The notes: a model not told the origin generated them from the letters alone. Numbered from the stretch's first letter, positions 1 through 12,600 are shown. The stretch is 64,000 bases of DNA from Ischnura elegans (GCF_921293095.1 NC_060258.1:3348001-3412000), one strand, 5' to 3'. Program-made: numbers and translations.

Positions 1-109
1 CCGGTACCCCCTTAGCTGTTTATACCATCAGGATCGAAAGGGTCGTGGTTCCCCGTAAACTTTCGGGGGGTGGGGGTGTTATCGACCCCCTAGCTTTTAA
101 TAAACTTAG

Positions 110-738
110 TTATATTCAAGCACAGTCATGGTTAGGGGTTTTGTCCCTCCCGGGAGGACCGTAGTCTCGTTAGAAAATCTGGGGGGTTAGACCCCCTTAG
201 ATCTCTGTTATAAATTTAGTTATGTTAAAGCATGTCTGCGACATCGTAGTAGCTAGGGAGTCTCAGGGGACCCGGCCGCCTATAAAAATTCTGGGGGGGT
301 ATGATGACCCCCCTATTTTTTAATGTAGATTTTGTTACTTTCAAGTACGGCTGTATCTGGAGGCGTCCTGGCCCCACAGAAGGGGTTCCAGTCCCCCACA
401 AAATTTTGGGGGGAGGGGGGTAGTTATGGCCCCCCTAACTTTTTCGTTTTTGCCTCAGTTACATTCAAGCACTGTCATAGTTAGGAGGTTCGGCCCCACC
501 TGGAAGACCGTAGTCCCGCTAGAAATTATGGGGGGCGGAACACACCCCCCCCGAATTTTTATGGGCGGCCAGGTCCCCTGAGACTCCCTAGCTACTCTGA
601 TGTCACCGACATGCTTTAGCATAACTAAATTTATAACAGAGACTTAAGAGAGTCCCGGCCCCCAGATTTTCTAGCGCTACTATGGTCCTCCAGGGGGGGT
701 GGGGCCTGACCTCCTATCTATGACAGTGGTTGAATGTC
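110..738. repeat. Long imperfect inverted repeat built from degenerate units
   Basis: The arm at about 110-301 reappears as its reverse complement at about 546-738. Matching landmarks include the stretch around GGGAGTCTCAGGGGAC in the left arm and GTCCCCTGAGACTCCC in the right arm. Two further diverged direct copies of the same unit lie between the arms, near 333-400 and 462-532. G and C homopolymers punctuate every unit. No coding potential is visible. This looks like a foldback-type element or a rearranged tandem repeat; I do not recognise the family. Confidence 0.75.
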
Positions 739-1253
739 GCTGAGTCGAAAAAAAATTTATGGGGGCCATAACCCTCCCCCCCCGAAATTTTATGGGGGAC
801 TATGGGGGAAAATAATATAAAATATTACCTAACGGAAGCAATAAGTAAGTGAACAAATATGTTGGGCTGTTTACATGATACAAAGGATTGTTTACATGAT
901 GGATTTAATGTACTAGTTTGGTGAATTTGTTTGCGTGAATGATTGTTGTGGACTGGAGCAAAGGCGCAACCAGGATCACCCCTGGGGGGGGGGAAAACAA
1001 TAGTATAGAGGGAAGCAAGTCAAGTTGTGACATTTGAAAAGATTTTATTTTGGTTACATATGATATACTAATGCATACCATTTTTCGTGGGCTCGAAAAA
1101 AATTTGTTGAACACTTTCCTTTAAATTCAGTACTGATTTTCCTTAACGACTGTTGAGATATTTGCTCCCCCCTTCCCCACGATGAGTACGCCCATGGACT
1201 GGAATGCAACATGTACGAGTGCACTAATCAAGCAGCAACAGATTCCATTCCCT
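739..1253. other. Intergenic, nothing recognised
   Basis: AT-rich sequence with G/C homopolymer runs, including one near 983. Open frames here are short and show no domain or splice context. Confidence 0.5.
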
Positions 1254-1846
1254 ATTCATGCATTCGCACAACATGATATCACTTGATCACACAGTTTATT
1301 TTGGCGTTCATTCTCCCTTTCAGACTCATAGGCATTAAATAAATCGTGTTAATGTATCGCGTAACCTATAGACTTCAAACTGAGAATTTCCGCTCCACCT
1401 TAGAGGCCGATTCTAAAACGAAGAACTTCATCGTTGCAGGGACGACCACTGGCCAGCCGTGATGAGTGCAGACGCGAGATTTGACTCATCAAGAACTCCA
1501 TTGAGATAAAGCCTAAGAATGCTGCCTCTCCAAATTGCTATCATACCAATGGCTGCGTTCTTATCTGGTTAATGTGGACTGAGGGTGGCCATCATGGCGG
1601 AGGGGGCCGTCTAATCGGAAGCAGACCCCCATTAACATCCTTATCGCATGCTTACGTCTTAATCCGCAAACTCACGGAGCGAACTTCTAATGCAATTCCT
1701 AGTACTCACTTGACGACACCAGATACAGAATATTAGAGTATGATATTTGTTCCTTGAATTTATATAAAAAGCGCGGACATATGAAGCAAAGAGCTTGCAC
1801 TTCCAGTTCTCTCTAGTTAGGAAAATAGTCTTTCGACTCCGTCGCA
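1254..1846 (+). repeat. Copy 1 of a ~600-bp dispersed direct repeat
   Basis: This stretch is repeated at 4816-5419 in the same orientation with scattered substitutions and small indels. Shared landmarks are ATTCATGCATTCGCACAA at the start, GACGACCACTGGCCAGCCG in the middle and TATATAAAAAGCGCGGAC near the end. No long reading frame is conserved between the copies, so it is more likely non-coding or a transposon end than a gene pair. The start motif also recurs near 6271 and 48411 within other repeats. Confidence 0.8.
1761..1776 (+). promoter_or_regulatory. TATA-like box conserved in the dispersed repeat, copy 1
   Basis: TATATAAAAAGCGCGG is preserved in both copies of the ~600-bp repeat. It is followed about 35-40 bases later by CCAGTTCTCTC, which resembles an arthropod initiator. 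The spacing suits an RNA polymerase II core promoter. No downstream reading frame is evident, so function is inferred only. Confidence 0.3.
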
Positions 1847-2334
1847 CAGAAATGGGAGTGTTCCCACCCTCATCAAACTAATCATACTTACTAGCCAAAG
1901 GTCATAACCCGAGTTGAGAGAAAATTTTTTCATAGACTGCGCTCTTCAGTAAATGGACATGAGAATCTCAAATCTCATATTTAGGTGAAACCAGAGGAGT
2001 GTTTTGCGGAGAATGTGTTATTCATACGGCATTGACTCTTACAATTTAGCAACATTTGAGCAACATTTTTATCGTAATTTAAATTAAAATTTTTTCATCA
2101 AAGCGGCATATTCCTTTTAAGAGATACATTATACTGTTGACGACAACTATAATATGCGACATTGTATCTTCATTGCTCATGTGTCTATTGTTTAGATGTT
2201 TATGTCTCCTCACGACGCTGTACTTACCCGTTTAAAGAATATGTGGGACAAATATATCTTCTTATATCCCATTAATTCACTTACTTGGGATGGAAAAAAT
2301 AGCGATAGATTCAATACATTTGCTATTACAACAT
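1847..2334. other. Intergenic, nothing recognised
   Basis: AT-rich unique-looking sequence without a supported gene. Confidence 0.45.
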
Positions 2335-2550
2335 GCATAGGCGGATCTAGGGATGGGGATGCAAGGGGGTATATGCCCCCCCCCCCAGACACTTAAAAAA
2401 TATGCAAGATTTTTAATACGGTCCCATTAACATTCCGTTCCTTTTGTATTACGAGGTATCCCTGTGCCTCCCCCCGCCCGGAAAAAAATCCTGGATACGG
2501 CCTTCCTTGTCCCCCCCCCAGAAAAATCGTTGATGCACCCCTGACAATAT
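2335..2550. repeat. Small repetitive element with C/G homopolymers
   Basis: The segment opens with GGCGGATCTAGG and closes with an inverted relative (CCTGGATACGGCC), with C homopolymers of about ten bases between. Such short elements with GCGGATCCAGG-like ends and poly-G/C runs are common in arthropod genomes, but I cannot name the family. Confidence 0.4.
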
Positions 2551-3192
2551 GCGCAAAGTCAGGAAATCAGCGAATTGATTTACTACCGTCTCCATAGACA
2601 AAAGGCGTTCAATTAGCGATTGCGAAAAGAATTTGCTCCGCAACGGAGAATCAAGTATGCGTCTTCTTTCAGTGTCTTTTCTAGCCAAATTAACTAAATT
2701 TTACGGACGGTAAAATGCTACTGAGGATCAGATGATATAAATAAAATAAGAGAGATAGATTGCAGAACAGACAGGTGCAGAATGTCTTTTTTCCCACGAT
2801 CAATAAGTGATTATAACGGCAGTGATAAAACTCATAAGTATATTGTATGGATTGTAGTGTAGCCTACTGAATTACAAGGGTGCAGCTAGGAATTAAGGCT
2901 GGGGTACAACTAATATCAAGGTGTGTGGTGGGATGGAATACTCACCAGGACAAGCGGTAGGTGCGAGATAAATGAATTGCGGAATTTTAAAGATAAATAG
3001 GTTCAAAATGGTGAAATTTACTGCTTTCTGAGGGATATTTAAATCATCTATGTAAAACATAATGCATGTTTCTTAATTTTATTATTATTTCTAACACCAT
3101 ATGGAAGTATAATTTGTTAGTACACGTGACGCTTTTTGTACCGTGTATTGTGCATATGGGAGTCTAATTGCATACTGCATGCTGGTGATTGA

Positions 3193-3256
3193 TCACCCCC
3201 TGCCTAACACCCTAGAGGTGGCTCGCAGGCTATTATGTAAATGTAGATGTAGATGA
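3193..3256 (+). repeat. Fragment of the CACCCCCTGC short repeat
   Basis: It contains TCACCCCCTGC, CACCCTAGAGGTGGC and GCAGG followed by a TGTAGATGTAGATG microsatellite. The same core occurs as both arms of the hairpin at 3586-3685. It is probably a short interspersed element or MITE fragment. Confidence 0.5.
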
Positions 3257-3585
3257 GAGAAACTATGAAAGCATTGGAAAGGCCTTGTTCTCCTCTTCAC
3301 CTCCCCTCCATTCATTCATTCCTTTGTCCTGTCAACAACAATACAATTGAGAGAAGTTGTGGATCGGAATGCAGCGGCCATCTGCCATCATCGCAATTAC
3401 ATGGAATCTACGAAGGCGATTATTAAAATACATCCATTCATATAACCTTGCATGGATTCTTATGGCAATACATAACCGTTTGCTAGTTTTGTCTTTGCAT
3501 GAATGAGCACGACTTTATTTCTAATAAGCATAATATTTCCACGACCGTACAGTGTTCATGTGGTGGTCCTCTTACAAGCTGCTCT

Positions 3586-3685
3586 GTCACCCCCTGCAAA
3601 ACACCTTAGAGGTGACTTGCAGGGTTATATCTACACATGCATAATACCCTACGAGCAACCTCTAGGGTGTTTGGCAGGGGGTGAC
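3586..3685. repeat. Hairpin formed by two opposed copies of the CACCCCCTGC repeat
   Basis: GTCACCCCCTGCAAAACACC is mirrored by the reverse complement of GGGTGTTTGGCAGGGGGTGA at the other end. The ~45-bp arms are imperfect and contain GAGGTGACTTGCAGGGTTA. No coding capacity. Confidence 0.65.
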
Positions 3686-4815
3686 AAATCACCAACATGC
3701 AGCATGCGAGAGGAAGGTATTATGAAATTGTAGATGAAGTAATGAAAGAAAAAAAAACTTTATGAACATTGGGCGAATATCCTCTTCGTCAGGAAAAAGA
3801 TAATATTAGTGAAACTAAAATAGAAAGTAGATTAGAAGAGGATTAGGGATAGAAATTTAAACCCATAAAGATTTATTACATCCACAGAAATAACAAATTG
3901 GAGGTTAATTATTTAAATCATGGTTAACGTCACAAAATAATTATATGGTAATTACGATAGGAAAAATAAATTTCCGACCTTAGCCAGTTTTAATAGGTGA
4001 TTAACAAGACAAGTTTCCTTGACCTCAGTGCCTCATGCATGCATTGGTAATCTCAGACGATGTAAAACTCCTACCTACTCTTACAGAAACTAGGTCCCTG
4101 TGACGTCACGTGGAGTGGCATCGCATGTGCGCCAATCTGGCCTTTTTCAAATGAGGATAAAAATTGACGCTTGTCATTCGTCTAAACCGGTATTTATAAA
4201 ACCAAATAATTTGCATATTATGAATACACTAATGGTGGGTAACGAACCGCAATCAATGCCTTTCGTTTTCTTTGATGAAGGAAACTACCCTATTCCGTGC
4301 CCCGTGTAAAACGGCATTTAGGAAGAGCAATGTGTTAAAATTGGCTAATCGGATATCTTATGCTTTCTCATCGTCTGTTAGCTAAATTTCCCTTGCTGCT
4401 GAGGACGGCATACCATTTTCAAGAGATATGTAAACCATTTCCTCCGGCATCCAAGTTTAAATTTCCACCAAATTATTTCTGAGATTATCTTCATCAATAC
4501 CATAGTTGTTTCGTCTGACGTCCACGGGGTTACCTCCGTTTCTCTTTACCTGGGTAATTGAGCTTTAAGGTAATAATTTTTTTAGATCTGGGGTATCTAT
4601 CCCCCAAATTCTCCCATAGCTATGTCATTGATAAGAATTAATATTGAATAATACGAGTCATTCAAGACAACTGAAGACGTATTTTCTACACAAAAACTGA
4701 CTTGGATGGCTTGTTTACTTAGGAGATTAAAAAAATATGGAACACGTATGAACGTTTTCCGTGGACCAGAGCATGTAGGAATTAATGAATCAAATTAGAA
4801 TAGGTTATATTTTCA
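3686..4815. other. Intergenic, no supported gene
   Basis: A 69-codon frame near 4100-4309 has no recognisable domain. The rest is AT-rich. Confidence 0.45.
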
Positions 4816-5419
4816 ATTCATGCATTCGCACAAGTTGGGCATAACATGGCCCATTTTGGCGTACATTCTGAATGTCATACGTACAGGCATTTGTTATTGC
4901 GTGCTAATTTGTCGGATAACCAAGACTTAGACTTCCAGTTCATATTTCCGCTCCACCTACGAGGCCGATTCTAAAGCGAAGAACTTCATCGTGCAGGGGA
5001 CGACCACTGGCCAGCCGTGATGAGGGCAGACGCGAGATTTGACTCATCAAGAACTCCATTGAGATAAAGCGTAGGAATGCTGCGTCTCCTAATAGCTATC
5101 ATCCCAATAGCTGACAATGGCTTCGCTCTTATCTGGTTAATGTGGACTGAGGGTGGCCATCATGGCGGATGGGGCCGTGTAATCGGAAGCAGACCCCCAT
5201 TAACATCCTTATCGCCCGATCGCGTCTCAATCCGCAAACTCAAGGAGCGATCTTCTATTGCAATGCTTTGTAGTCATTTGATGGCACCAGATACAGAATA
5301 TTAGAATATGATATTTATTCCTTGAATTTATATAAAAAGCGCGGACAAATGAAGTTGAGCAAAGAGCTTGCACTTCCAGTTCTCTCTAGTTAGGAAAATA
5401 GGCTTCCGACTCAGTCGCA
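4816..5419 (+). repeat. Copy 2 of the ~600-bp dispersed direct repeat
   Basis: Homologous to 1254-1846 over its whole length. It carries the same TATATAAAAAGC motif (5329-5340) and the same downstream CACTTCCAGTTCTCTC. About 3 kb of unrelated sequence separates the copies, so this is a dispersed family or a segmental duplication rather than a tandem array. Confidence 0.8.
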
Positions 5420-5829
5420 AGGGAAACTTTATAATCAAAAAGAATTGTGGGTATGTGAACTAGAATGAACTTAACCTATTCTGAGAAATACGTTTCTATA
5501 CTGATGGGTGGAATTCCAGAGAAGGTCTTCATGAGCTATTTCAGCCCGTGGTGGAGCGTATTTTCCAAACAAAATGAGGGATTTAAAAAATTCTGAGAAA
5601 AAACATAATTATACTGATGGATGCAATTCCAGAGAAGCTCCACAGGTGCTCTGAATGCCCGAGTGGAGCGTACTTTCCAAGGGATACCAAGGTTGCCCTG
5701 TGACAGACAAAGAGCTTTTCTTGCAAGGATTTTTTTTACCTCGAGTAATGCATTTCGGAGAAATAGCTAATGAGATTTTTGGAAGGGTTTGATTTCGATA
5801 AGAAAAATTTTAGGAGCACACTTTGGCAT

Positions 5830-6010
5830 TGAAAGGATTGATGCATTAAATCCGTTAAAATTGACCGTAGAACTTCGTTTAAAATTTGACAATGCTCAGC
5901 AAAAATAAGAGAAATTCAATTCAAAGTCTACAATTTACGTGCAAGCAACAATTGTCCATTTGAAAAATCCATATAAGCAAACCATAAGTTGACCGCGAAC
6001 CAATGCCGCA
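5830..6010. repeat. Dispersed repeat, copy 1 (partner at 25,840-26,010)
   Basis: Both copies share TAAATCCGT, then TAGAACTTCGTTTAAAATTT, then a GTTGACCGCG motif about 130 bases on. Neither has coding potential. Confidence 0.6.
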
Positions 6011-6402
6011 GGTATGGTCGTAAACCCGGAAAGGAGGGAGCACATCAACCCTCGCTGCCCGAGATAATGCGGAGTCCCCGCTGCGAGGGGGCGAAAAAGG
6101 TTGAAGCTCGGAGTGTGTAAAGGCCGTTTTACACGGTACACGGAATTGCGCAGTATGACGTACGTGTGAAGGTGCAATCAAAATTGCATCGTGTAAAGCG
6201 GTGAATTGCTAGAACACATGCGAGAATGCGTGGATGCGAGACGGCAAAATAGCCCCTGTTCTAATTTCGTCCATGCATTCGCGCAATTCCACGCCATTTA
6301 AGAAATTAATGCAGTTCTAGCCTGCGCAATTCCGTTCCAGATAACACGGCATTTGTATTACATCTGTATTACATCAATAATACACAAAAAATACGTGCCC
6401 AA

Positions 6403-6678
6403 ATACATATGTATAAGATGGAATACGATCGTATTGCATCGGTATATTTCACGTAGAAGTGGTTCAAAAGTCCCTATGGATGTATGTATTCGTGCGTATT
6501 ACAAATTGGAAATCTGAATACCCATACATGAATTATACATATGTATACAATGGAATACAATCGTATTACGTCTGTATATTTCACGTAAAAGTGGCTCAAA
6601 AGTCCCTCAGGATGTATGTATACATGCGTATTACAAATTGGAAATCTGAATATCCTTACATGTAATATACATATGTAT
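6403..6678 (+). repeat. Two-copy tandem repeat, 132-bp period
   Basis: ATACATATGTAT recurs at 6403, 6535 and 6667. The intervening ~132-bp units are nearly identical and share GTATATTTCACGTA and TTACAAATTGGAAATCTGAA. It lies inside the Harbinger-like element near its left end, where subterminal repeats often bind transposase. Confidence 0.85.
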
Positions 6679-7648
6679 CTGCAGGCCCTCGTACACGAAT
6701 TATACGTATTGATTTTCTGACCCACGTCCACTTAATATCAATATGGATCAAACGGATGAATAAGGAAACCAGAACATACAGATAATAAAACATTTATACG
6801 AAGAGAAAAATAAAATAATACACACAAATAACAAGTGTGGCCATGAATATTGCTAACAAGCATTAAGGGCCAGCAAACAGTAGGTGAAACTTAGTTAAAA
6901 CAAATGGCACAAAGATAAATCAAGTACAAACAATGGTTTGAGTTGGAAAATAGAAAAAAATGTTAGCACGGAACAAGCGTTGTAACCCATTGCACAAGAA
7001 GAAACCTGAATTCAGGAAACCAACTCTGCACAATTAGCCACTTTCTGAAAGGAGAAAAAAAGAAGTCAAGTTTAAAAGTCATGCAAAAATATATCTTTTT
7101 GTAAGATCTGAATAGGAGCTCAAGGCCTTTCAATTTTATTTTTTTTCAATTCATATAGGCAGTCAGTATTCTGTGAAGTCTGTAATTTTAGTACTAATTC
7201 TGTATTCTGAATGCAAATGAAAGTTTGGCTTCTCTGCTAGATTCCAGACAAGTTTTAAATTTTTTCATTTACCAATTATGTCGAGGTCCCAGCTAGCACA
7301 GATTTGACCTTGTCCTTTGAGAAATCATATATTTTGGGGAAATGCTTTCATTTTACAAAATTAATAGCCTTTCTCTTAAGAAGAATGAGAAATATGAGAA
7401 AAGATCATGTGACTATCTTTTAAATATAAATTAACTAGGAAAACGTGAATCCATTGGTATGCTTATTTAGTACATGATACTAATATATTAGTACCATGCT
7501 TTAGTAGCGGATGACTCACACCGAAAAAATATAAACTTGTGATATCAAATTTTCAAACAAATAAATTTCATACATAATAGATAATTTCAGGCTTAACTTT
7601 AAGAAACCTCTCCATTATGGTTAAAAAAAAATTTCCCTCAAAGCTTAC

Positions 7649-7710
7649 CTCGGTATTAACAATTCCACCTGGTCTTCTGGCTTTGCTTCGTCGTGTTTTC
7701 CGTAATCCAT
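7649..7710 (-). CDS. Candidate first coding exon, unknown protein
   Basis: On the minus strand, ATG at 7710 follows a purine-rich leader (AAAGAGGAGA). It opens a 20-codon frame, MDYGKHDEAKPEDQVELLIP, ending at a good donor (AG|GTAAGC). The charged composition suits the start of a nuclear protein. No downstream exon could be identified. It lies inside the Harbinger-like element, so it could be a remnant of an element gene. Confidence 0.25.
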
Positions 7711-8032
7711 TCTCCTCTTTTCCAGGCCAAGCTATTTACATCGTCGCCTGCTGGGTATGCGCAAAAGAGCATGAAAAGAAAATTACAATTAATTAATTTG
7801 GCCCGTACGCACCTTTTTCTTATATATAATGACAAACTTTCGCATGAAAATTACGTATTTATCTTGTGTTAATAATAATGACGAAATGCACCTTGATTGA
7901 CTGCATTTCAAGATGAAAGAAATATTACATTTTGCTCTAAGGGAACCGATATTGCACGACCAATACTTCTTGTACGTTAAATACTTAGAAGTAGTGGGGC
8001 AAAACCGCTCGGAACCTCGAGGAATCTATTAT

Positions 8033-8060
8033 CATAGAGTAAGTATATACTTACTCTATG
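8033..8060. repeat. Perfect 28-bp palindrome
   Basis: CATAGAGTAAGTAT is followed immediately by its exact reverse complement, with no spacer. It is inside the Harbinger-like element. Confidence 0.9.
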
Positions 8061-8425
8061 CTATTAGTGACAAGGCTACGCTGATTAGTCTAAGGTCAAA
8101 TAGATGTTATGACTAAAGCATAGGATAACTAGGAATGCAAGAACTACAATACAGTAGGTTGTGGTAATAAACAGCGATAAAACAACTTACACGTGAACGA
8201 AAACATTCCTTTAAACAATTTTTTCTGCTCTTAATTAAGAGAAGAAAAAATGTAACTTCAGCCGCGAAGCACGGAATTACTATACGACGCATAATCTATT
8301 AATTTATACGTACAAGATTGACATTACTATGTTTTACCATATAACTTCAATGGACACCAGTCTCCTCGATACATAACTCAACAAAAAAGGAAAACAATAG
8401 CCAAACATAAACAAAACAATTACCT

Positions 8426-8462
8426 CTATTGGCGCAATGTGTTGACCACATTGCGCCAATAG
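8426..8462. repeat. Perfect hairpin, 16-bp arms, 5-base loop
   Basis: CTATTGGCGCAATGTG, loop TTGAC, then the exact reverse complement. There is no following T-run, so it is not a terminator. It may be the collapsed ends of a small element. Confidence 0.9.
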
Positions 8463-9374
8463 TTGTATCCAAATATACTCAAATAACATAATTAATGTAG
8501 TCTATGTAGGCGTACAATACAATAAAAGATAAATCATACCTTACCTTAATAATCCAGTGACAGGAAACTGCTGGAGCTGGCTTGCACGAATCGTAATAAC
8601 GTGTGGGATTGAAGCACATTTCCAGCAAAACAGAGCTTGGCTTCGGGTTGAGCACACCATCCACACGCACCGGTTATTGAGGATTAAAACACTATGTCAA
8701 TTCTTCCAATAAGTATAATAATACAAACACATATAAAATTAACTATACATCAGTAGCTAGTTAATAACGGATTTCCTTTTGTTTATTAGCGTAGATGCCG
8801 GAGTTCCTCCAACAGCACGTTCTCGTAGTCTCGAACGAAATGCCGAGGTTTACTGTCAACGAGATTATAACTGTATCACTCCCACTCACTTCCCTAGCGA
8901 CAGTGAGCCGCGGAATTGAGAATTTAATTTTTTGTCTAAACAGTTACATTGAAGTATTGTATAAAAAATCAAACTTCGCTTTTACTTTTGATCCGTGCAA
9001 GAACTATGTTTTGTATTTTTCATGTATTGTGAACCATTTTTCCATGTGTATATTTCGCGGATAGAAACTGAATTTTACATATGTAATACGTCTGTATTTC
9101 GCATGCATTTACAAATTAACATAAATAGCCGCCATCTTTACTATCCTTGCTCACATCGACTAGTATATGATTTATTTTTCAGCCTTCTGAGTATAAATTC
9201 GAATGGATGAATGATCATTAAAATAGGGAAATCTGGCGTTTGCTGTGAACATATTATTTCTGGAAAAAATGTTTATGAACATTTCGCAAGACGCCACGAA
9301 AATCTACCTCCCAAGTATTACAGGAAATATACATAATGTATATTTTGTGTATTTTTGACCACATTTACATATGT

Positions 9375-9556
9375 ATTTCCTCTGTATTCATACATATGTA
9401 AAAGTGGTACGTGTTACACGATAAATACATTTGTATTTTTGTGTATTTTTGACCACATTTACATAAGTATCTAAATTTGAAAAATACACAAAAAATACAA
9501 ATGTATTTATCGTGCAACATGTGCCACTTTTACATATGTATGAATACAAAGGAAAT
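9375..9556. repeat. Large inverted repeat near the right end of the Harbinger-like element
   Basis: Arms of about 77 bp (9375-9450 and 9480-9556) are near reverse complements. They include ATACATATGTAAAAGTGG in the left arm and CCACTTTTACATATGTAT in the right. The spacer is about 29 bases. Confidence 0.85.
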
Positions 9557-9692
9557 ACATTCAATAATACATATGTACTACAGATGTAACACATAACAAA
9601 AATATATATGTATGTTACCCATGAAAATACAATATATATACATATGTATATCCAAATGTGTGTTGTTGGGGGTGTACCGTGTAAAACGGCCT

Positions 9693-12600
9693 TAATTATC
9701 CGCTAGACCCTTCTTAACGAATGCCCTCAAAAATGCTCCGTACCACGAAAAAGAAGAGTTTCTTGGGGCTCAGTACAGCAGTCATGTCAAGACGAAAACT
9801 CAGCCGTCTCGAAAGGGTTAAACTCATTTTCAAAAAGCAGAGTTGTATCCTAAGTAGAGGAAGAACTTAAATATTGCACTAATGTTTTCTCCTAATTCTT
9901 TAGGCGGAATTTATGGAAAAAATAAAAAAAGAATTTAGTTGATACTCTTCAATTTAAAATTTTCACCGTGTCTTTTAATGATTTTGTAGGAGAAAAATTA
10001 CGAATTTGACAAATAGATATTCTATTGACGACAATAGACATATTTTGCGTCTGTCAATAATAGATATTAGTAAAGTTCCGTTTTTTTAATGTTTTAGGTT
10101 ATCACTGACTTCCACAACAAGATATTGGTCGAAAGAAGACGATAAGGCGTGGATTTGGTTAGGAAATCATTAAGCAAAAGCATATTTATATTATTGAAAA
10201 AATACACTTTTCAAACAATTCCTCTCTGGACGAAAATGACAGAATTGTAATTTATGGCCCATATTTGATGACTTGAATTATAAGTTTTCACTATTCGGAA
10301 TACTTGCGCATCATTTGCCAATTAATGAGCCAATGATACCTCACTTCGCCGCAGTGTAAAAATATTCTTATGAAAACAAGCCGTTCGGATTTAATCTTCG
10401 GTCATTATGTTCTTCAGACTTTAGGATTTAACCAGGCAATGATAACGACTTTGATCGAAGGTTATGCTAGGAAGCAAGTGTTATTCTGGAATTTCTCAAG
10501 GTTATCCCTGAACCCTCTTAGCAATAGCATGTTTTTCAATGACTTATTTATATCTGGCATACTATTTATTGTTTTGAAAGAAAAAGTATTTTTGACACTG
10601 GCACCATACGTGGAAATAGATAGGGGGAGTGCCTGATATACTTTAGTGAAAACATCGGTATAAAACCGAGAGGAACGTGAAAACAAGCAGTTAATGAAGC
10701 TGTAGCTCAGTATTGTTTGATGGAATGATAACTCGGTTGTCACTGTAGACAGCAATACATGTTCTGTGCTTCCATTGGGCACAGGGAAACATTTCAGCAG
10801 ACACAAAATACTACCAATGCTTCGAGTTATTGGGGAGTGTAGTAAATACTTAAAATGTCTGTACATACGTGATAATGCAAATTCAAATTACCACATTAGA
10901 ATTCGGAGGGAAAGGAGGTCCTAAATAACAAACCCATGATTGGTAGGAAATGCAATGCAGTTCCGATAAGTGCGCGTTGAGCGGGATAATTATCTTTACT
11001 CTGAAAATGGATTCATATCATATGCATAACAAAATTCAAAAAATACAATAATACTTATGATAAGCGATTCGATTTAAAAAATTCAAGGATAAGGTGGGCT
11101 ATGGATCACAGCACTAAAAAGCATCATGGCAAATAGGAGGTGAACATCAGGAGGTTCTTTTGCACTTTGTAACAAAATTTGCTATGATAGAATCTGATGC
11201 ACCATATGCATATATTAATTTCAAACCAAAATAAATCACTGAAACTTTGAGCGATACGAATTTTATTTTATCTGTATGAAGCATAATATGCAATATTGGA
11301 TAAAGCTCCACGACAGTTTGCAGCAAAATAAAAAAAATTGTAGTTTAATCACATTACATTCTATGCAATGCTATTTCTCCAAACGTGCCTTGAATGGCAT
11401 TGTACAGAATATGGTGTGAAACCACATAATTAATTTAATTATACAAACAATATGCATACATTTACAACTACATGATAAATCATTTAATTATTGAAAATAA
11501 ATAAATACTTTACTTTCTCATAGTGTCATGACAATTTTTAAAAAGAAAAATAAATGTGAAAAAAATAATACAAAATAAATGAGAACAGGCAATACCTTAA
11601 GGCTCCCGGATACTTCGACCAAAAACTACGCTGCAGACGTCTGGGCAGATTCGTCTGACGCCTCTGTTATTCTATGCACATAACATTTGAATGCATATTT
11701 ACGAAGAGAAAATATTGATATTTAAAAAGATCATCGTAATTTTTCATTTCTCGTTTTCCACGCTGCAATATTGACCACGGAAAAACACGAAATTCGGTAA
11801 AATTGGCTGCCTGCTACGGCGTGTATAATGACGAAACCCAAAATTTTTTACAGTCTTTTTAAACGATAATCCTTTATCTTCATATTAATTCATACCATTT
11901 TAATGTAGTCCTCATAGTAGCGGCACTAAGTCAATCTATGCGAACCTTTGCACGCTACTTTTGCGCTCTCCACCTCGGCGACATTCTCCCGTTCAAATCG
12001 GCTTCAGCCTCTGAGCGAGTCTCAGCGCACTGGAGGAGGGGCAGAGGAATGACAGAGCCCTAGCATAGGGTCTGTTGCCGTCAGTACGCCGGCAGCCGCC
12101 GTGATGTCTTCATCCTGTGGAGGATGTTCGCTTTGTTAGGGGCGTTTCGCGTGTGATGTGTACTCCATTCTTCTGAGCCGAATTTTATTCTGGGTCAATA
12201 ACACACTGAGAAATAGGAACTGATTCACGGTAGACGAGCAGAACGTGGCTTACTTTTTAACATTACATGACTTCATGGCTAGATTACTTCCTCATCATGA
12301 TGATCTTTTTCCATGAATATTTCGTTCCCGTGTTAAAAAAAATGATATTTTTCAATGCAAGCAAGACGCATTTTCGCACGCACAGTATATGCGTGGTAAT
12401 GAATTTTATATATATAGTATCGGAAACGCCGGTAACGGGGAAAAAATCCTACGTATTATACCGTTTGGTTTATATAAACTTCAGTATTAAATTGTATCGC
12501 GTTATTACTGTCAATGTGGTAAGATAATAGTTTCCTTATATCGGTGTATTCTCTCTGGCTAAAAAGTTTTCAGTGATATACAGTTCAATATCAAACTCCG

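Larger units (their letters stand above)
6121..9692. mobile_element. PIF/Harbinger-like DNA transposon, non-autonomous or decayed
   Basis: The ends are perfect 21-bp terminal inverted repeats starting AGGCCGTTTTACACGG. They are flanked on both sides by TAA (6118-6120 and 9693-9695). TWA target duplication is the hallmark of the PIF/Harbinger superfamily. The 3.57-kb interior holds a 132-bp tandem repeat, a large inverted repeat near the right end, two perfect short palindromes and two exon-like segments. No intact transposase or Myb-like protein is visible. Related short elements with GGCCTGTTTACA-type ends lie near 48,335 and 52,902. The superfamily call rests on the target duplication and ends only. 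Confidence 0.65.

Noticed and set aside
8426..8462. Rho-independent terminator
   Set aside because: The hairpin is perfect but there is no T-run and the genome is eukaryotic.
10370..10866. Overlapping frames of 88 and 134 codons on opposite strands
   Set aside because: No domain, no splice context, no supporting composition; treated as chance.
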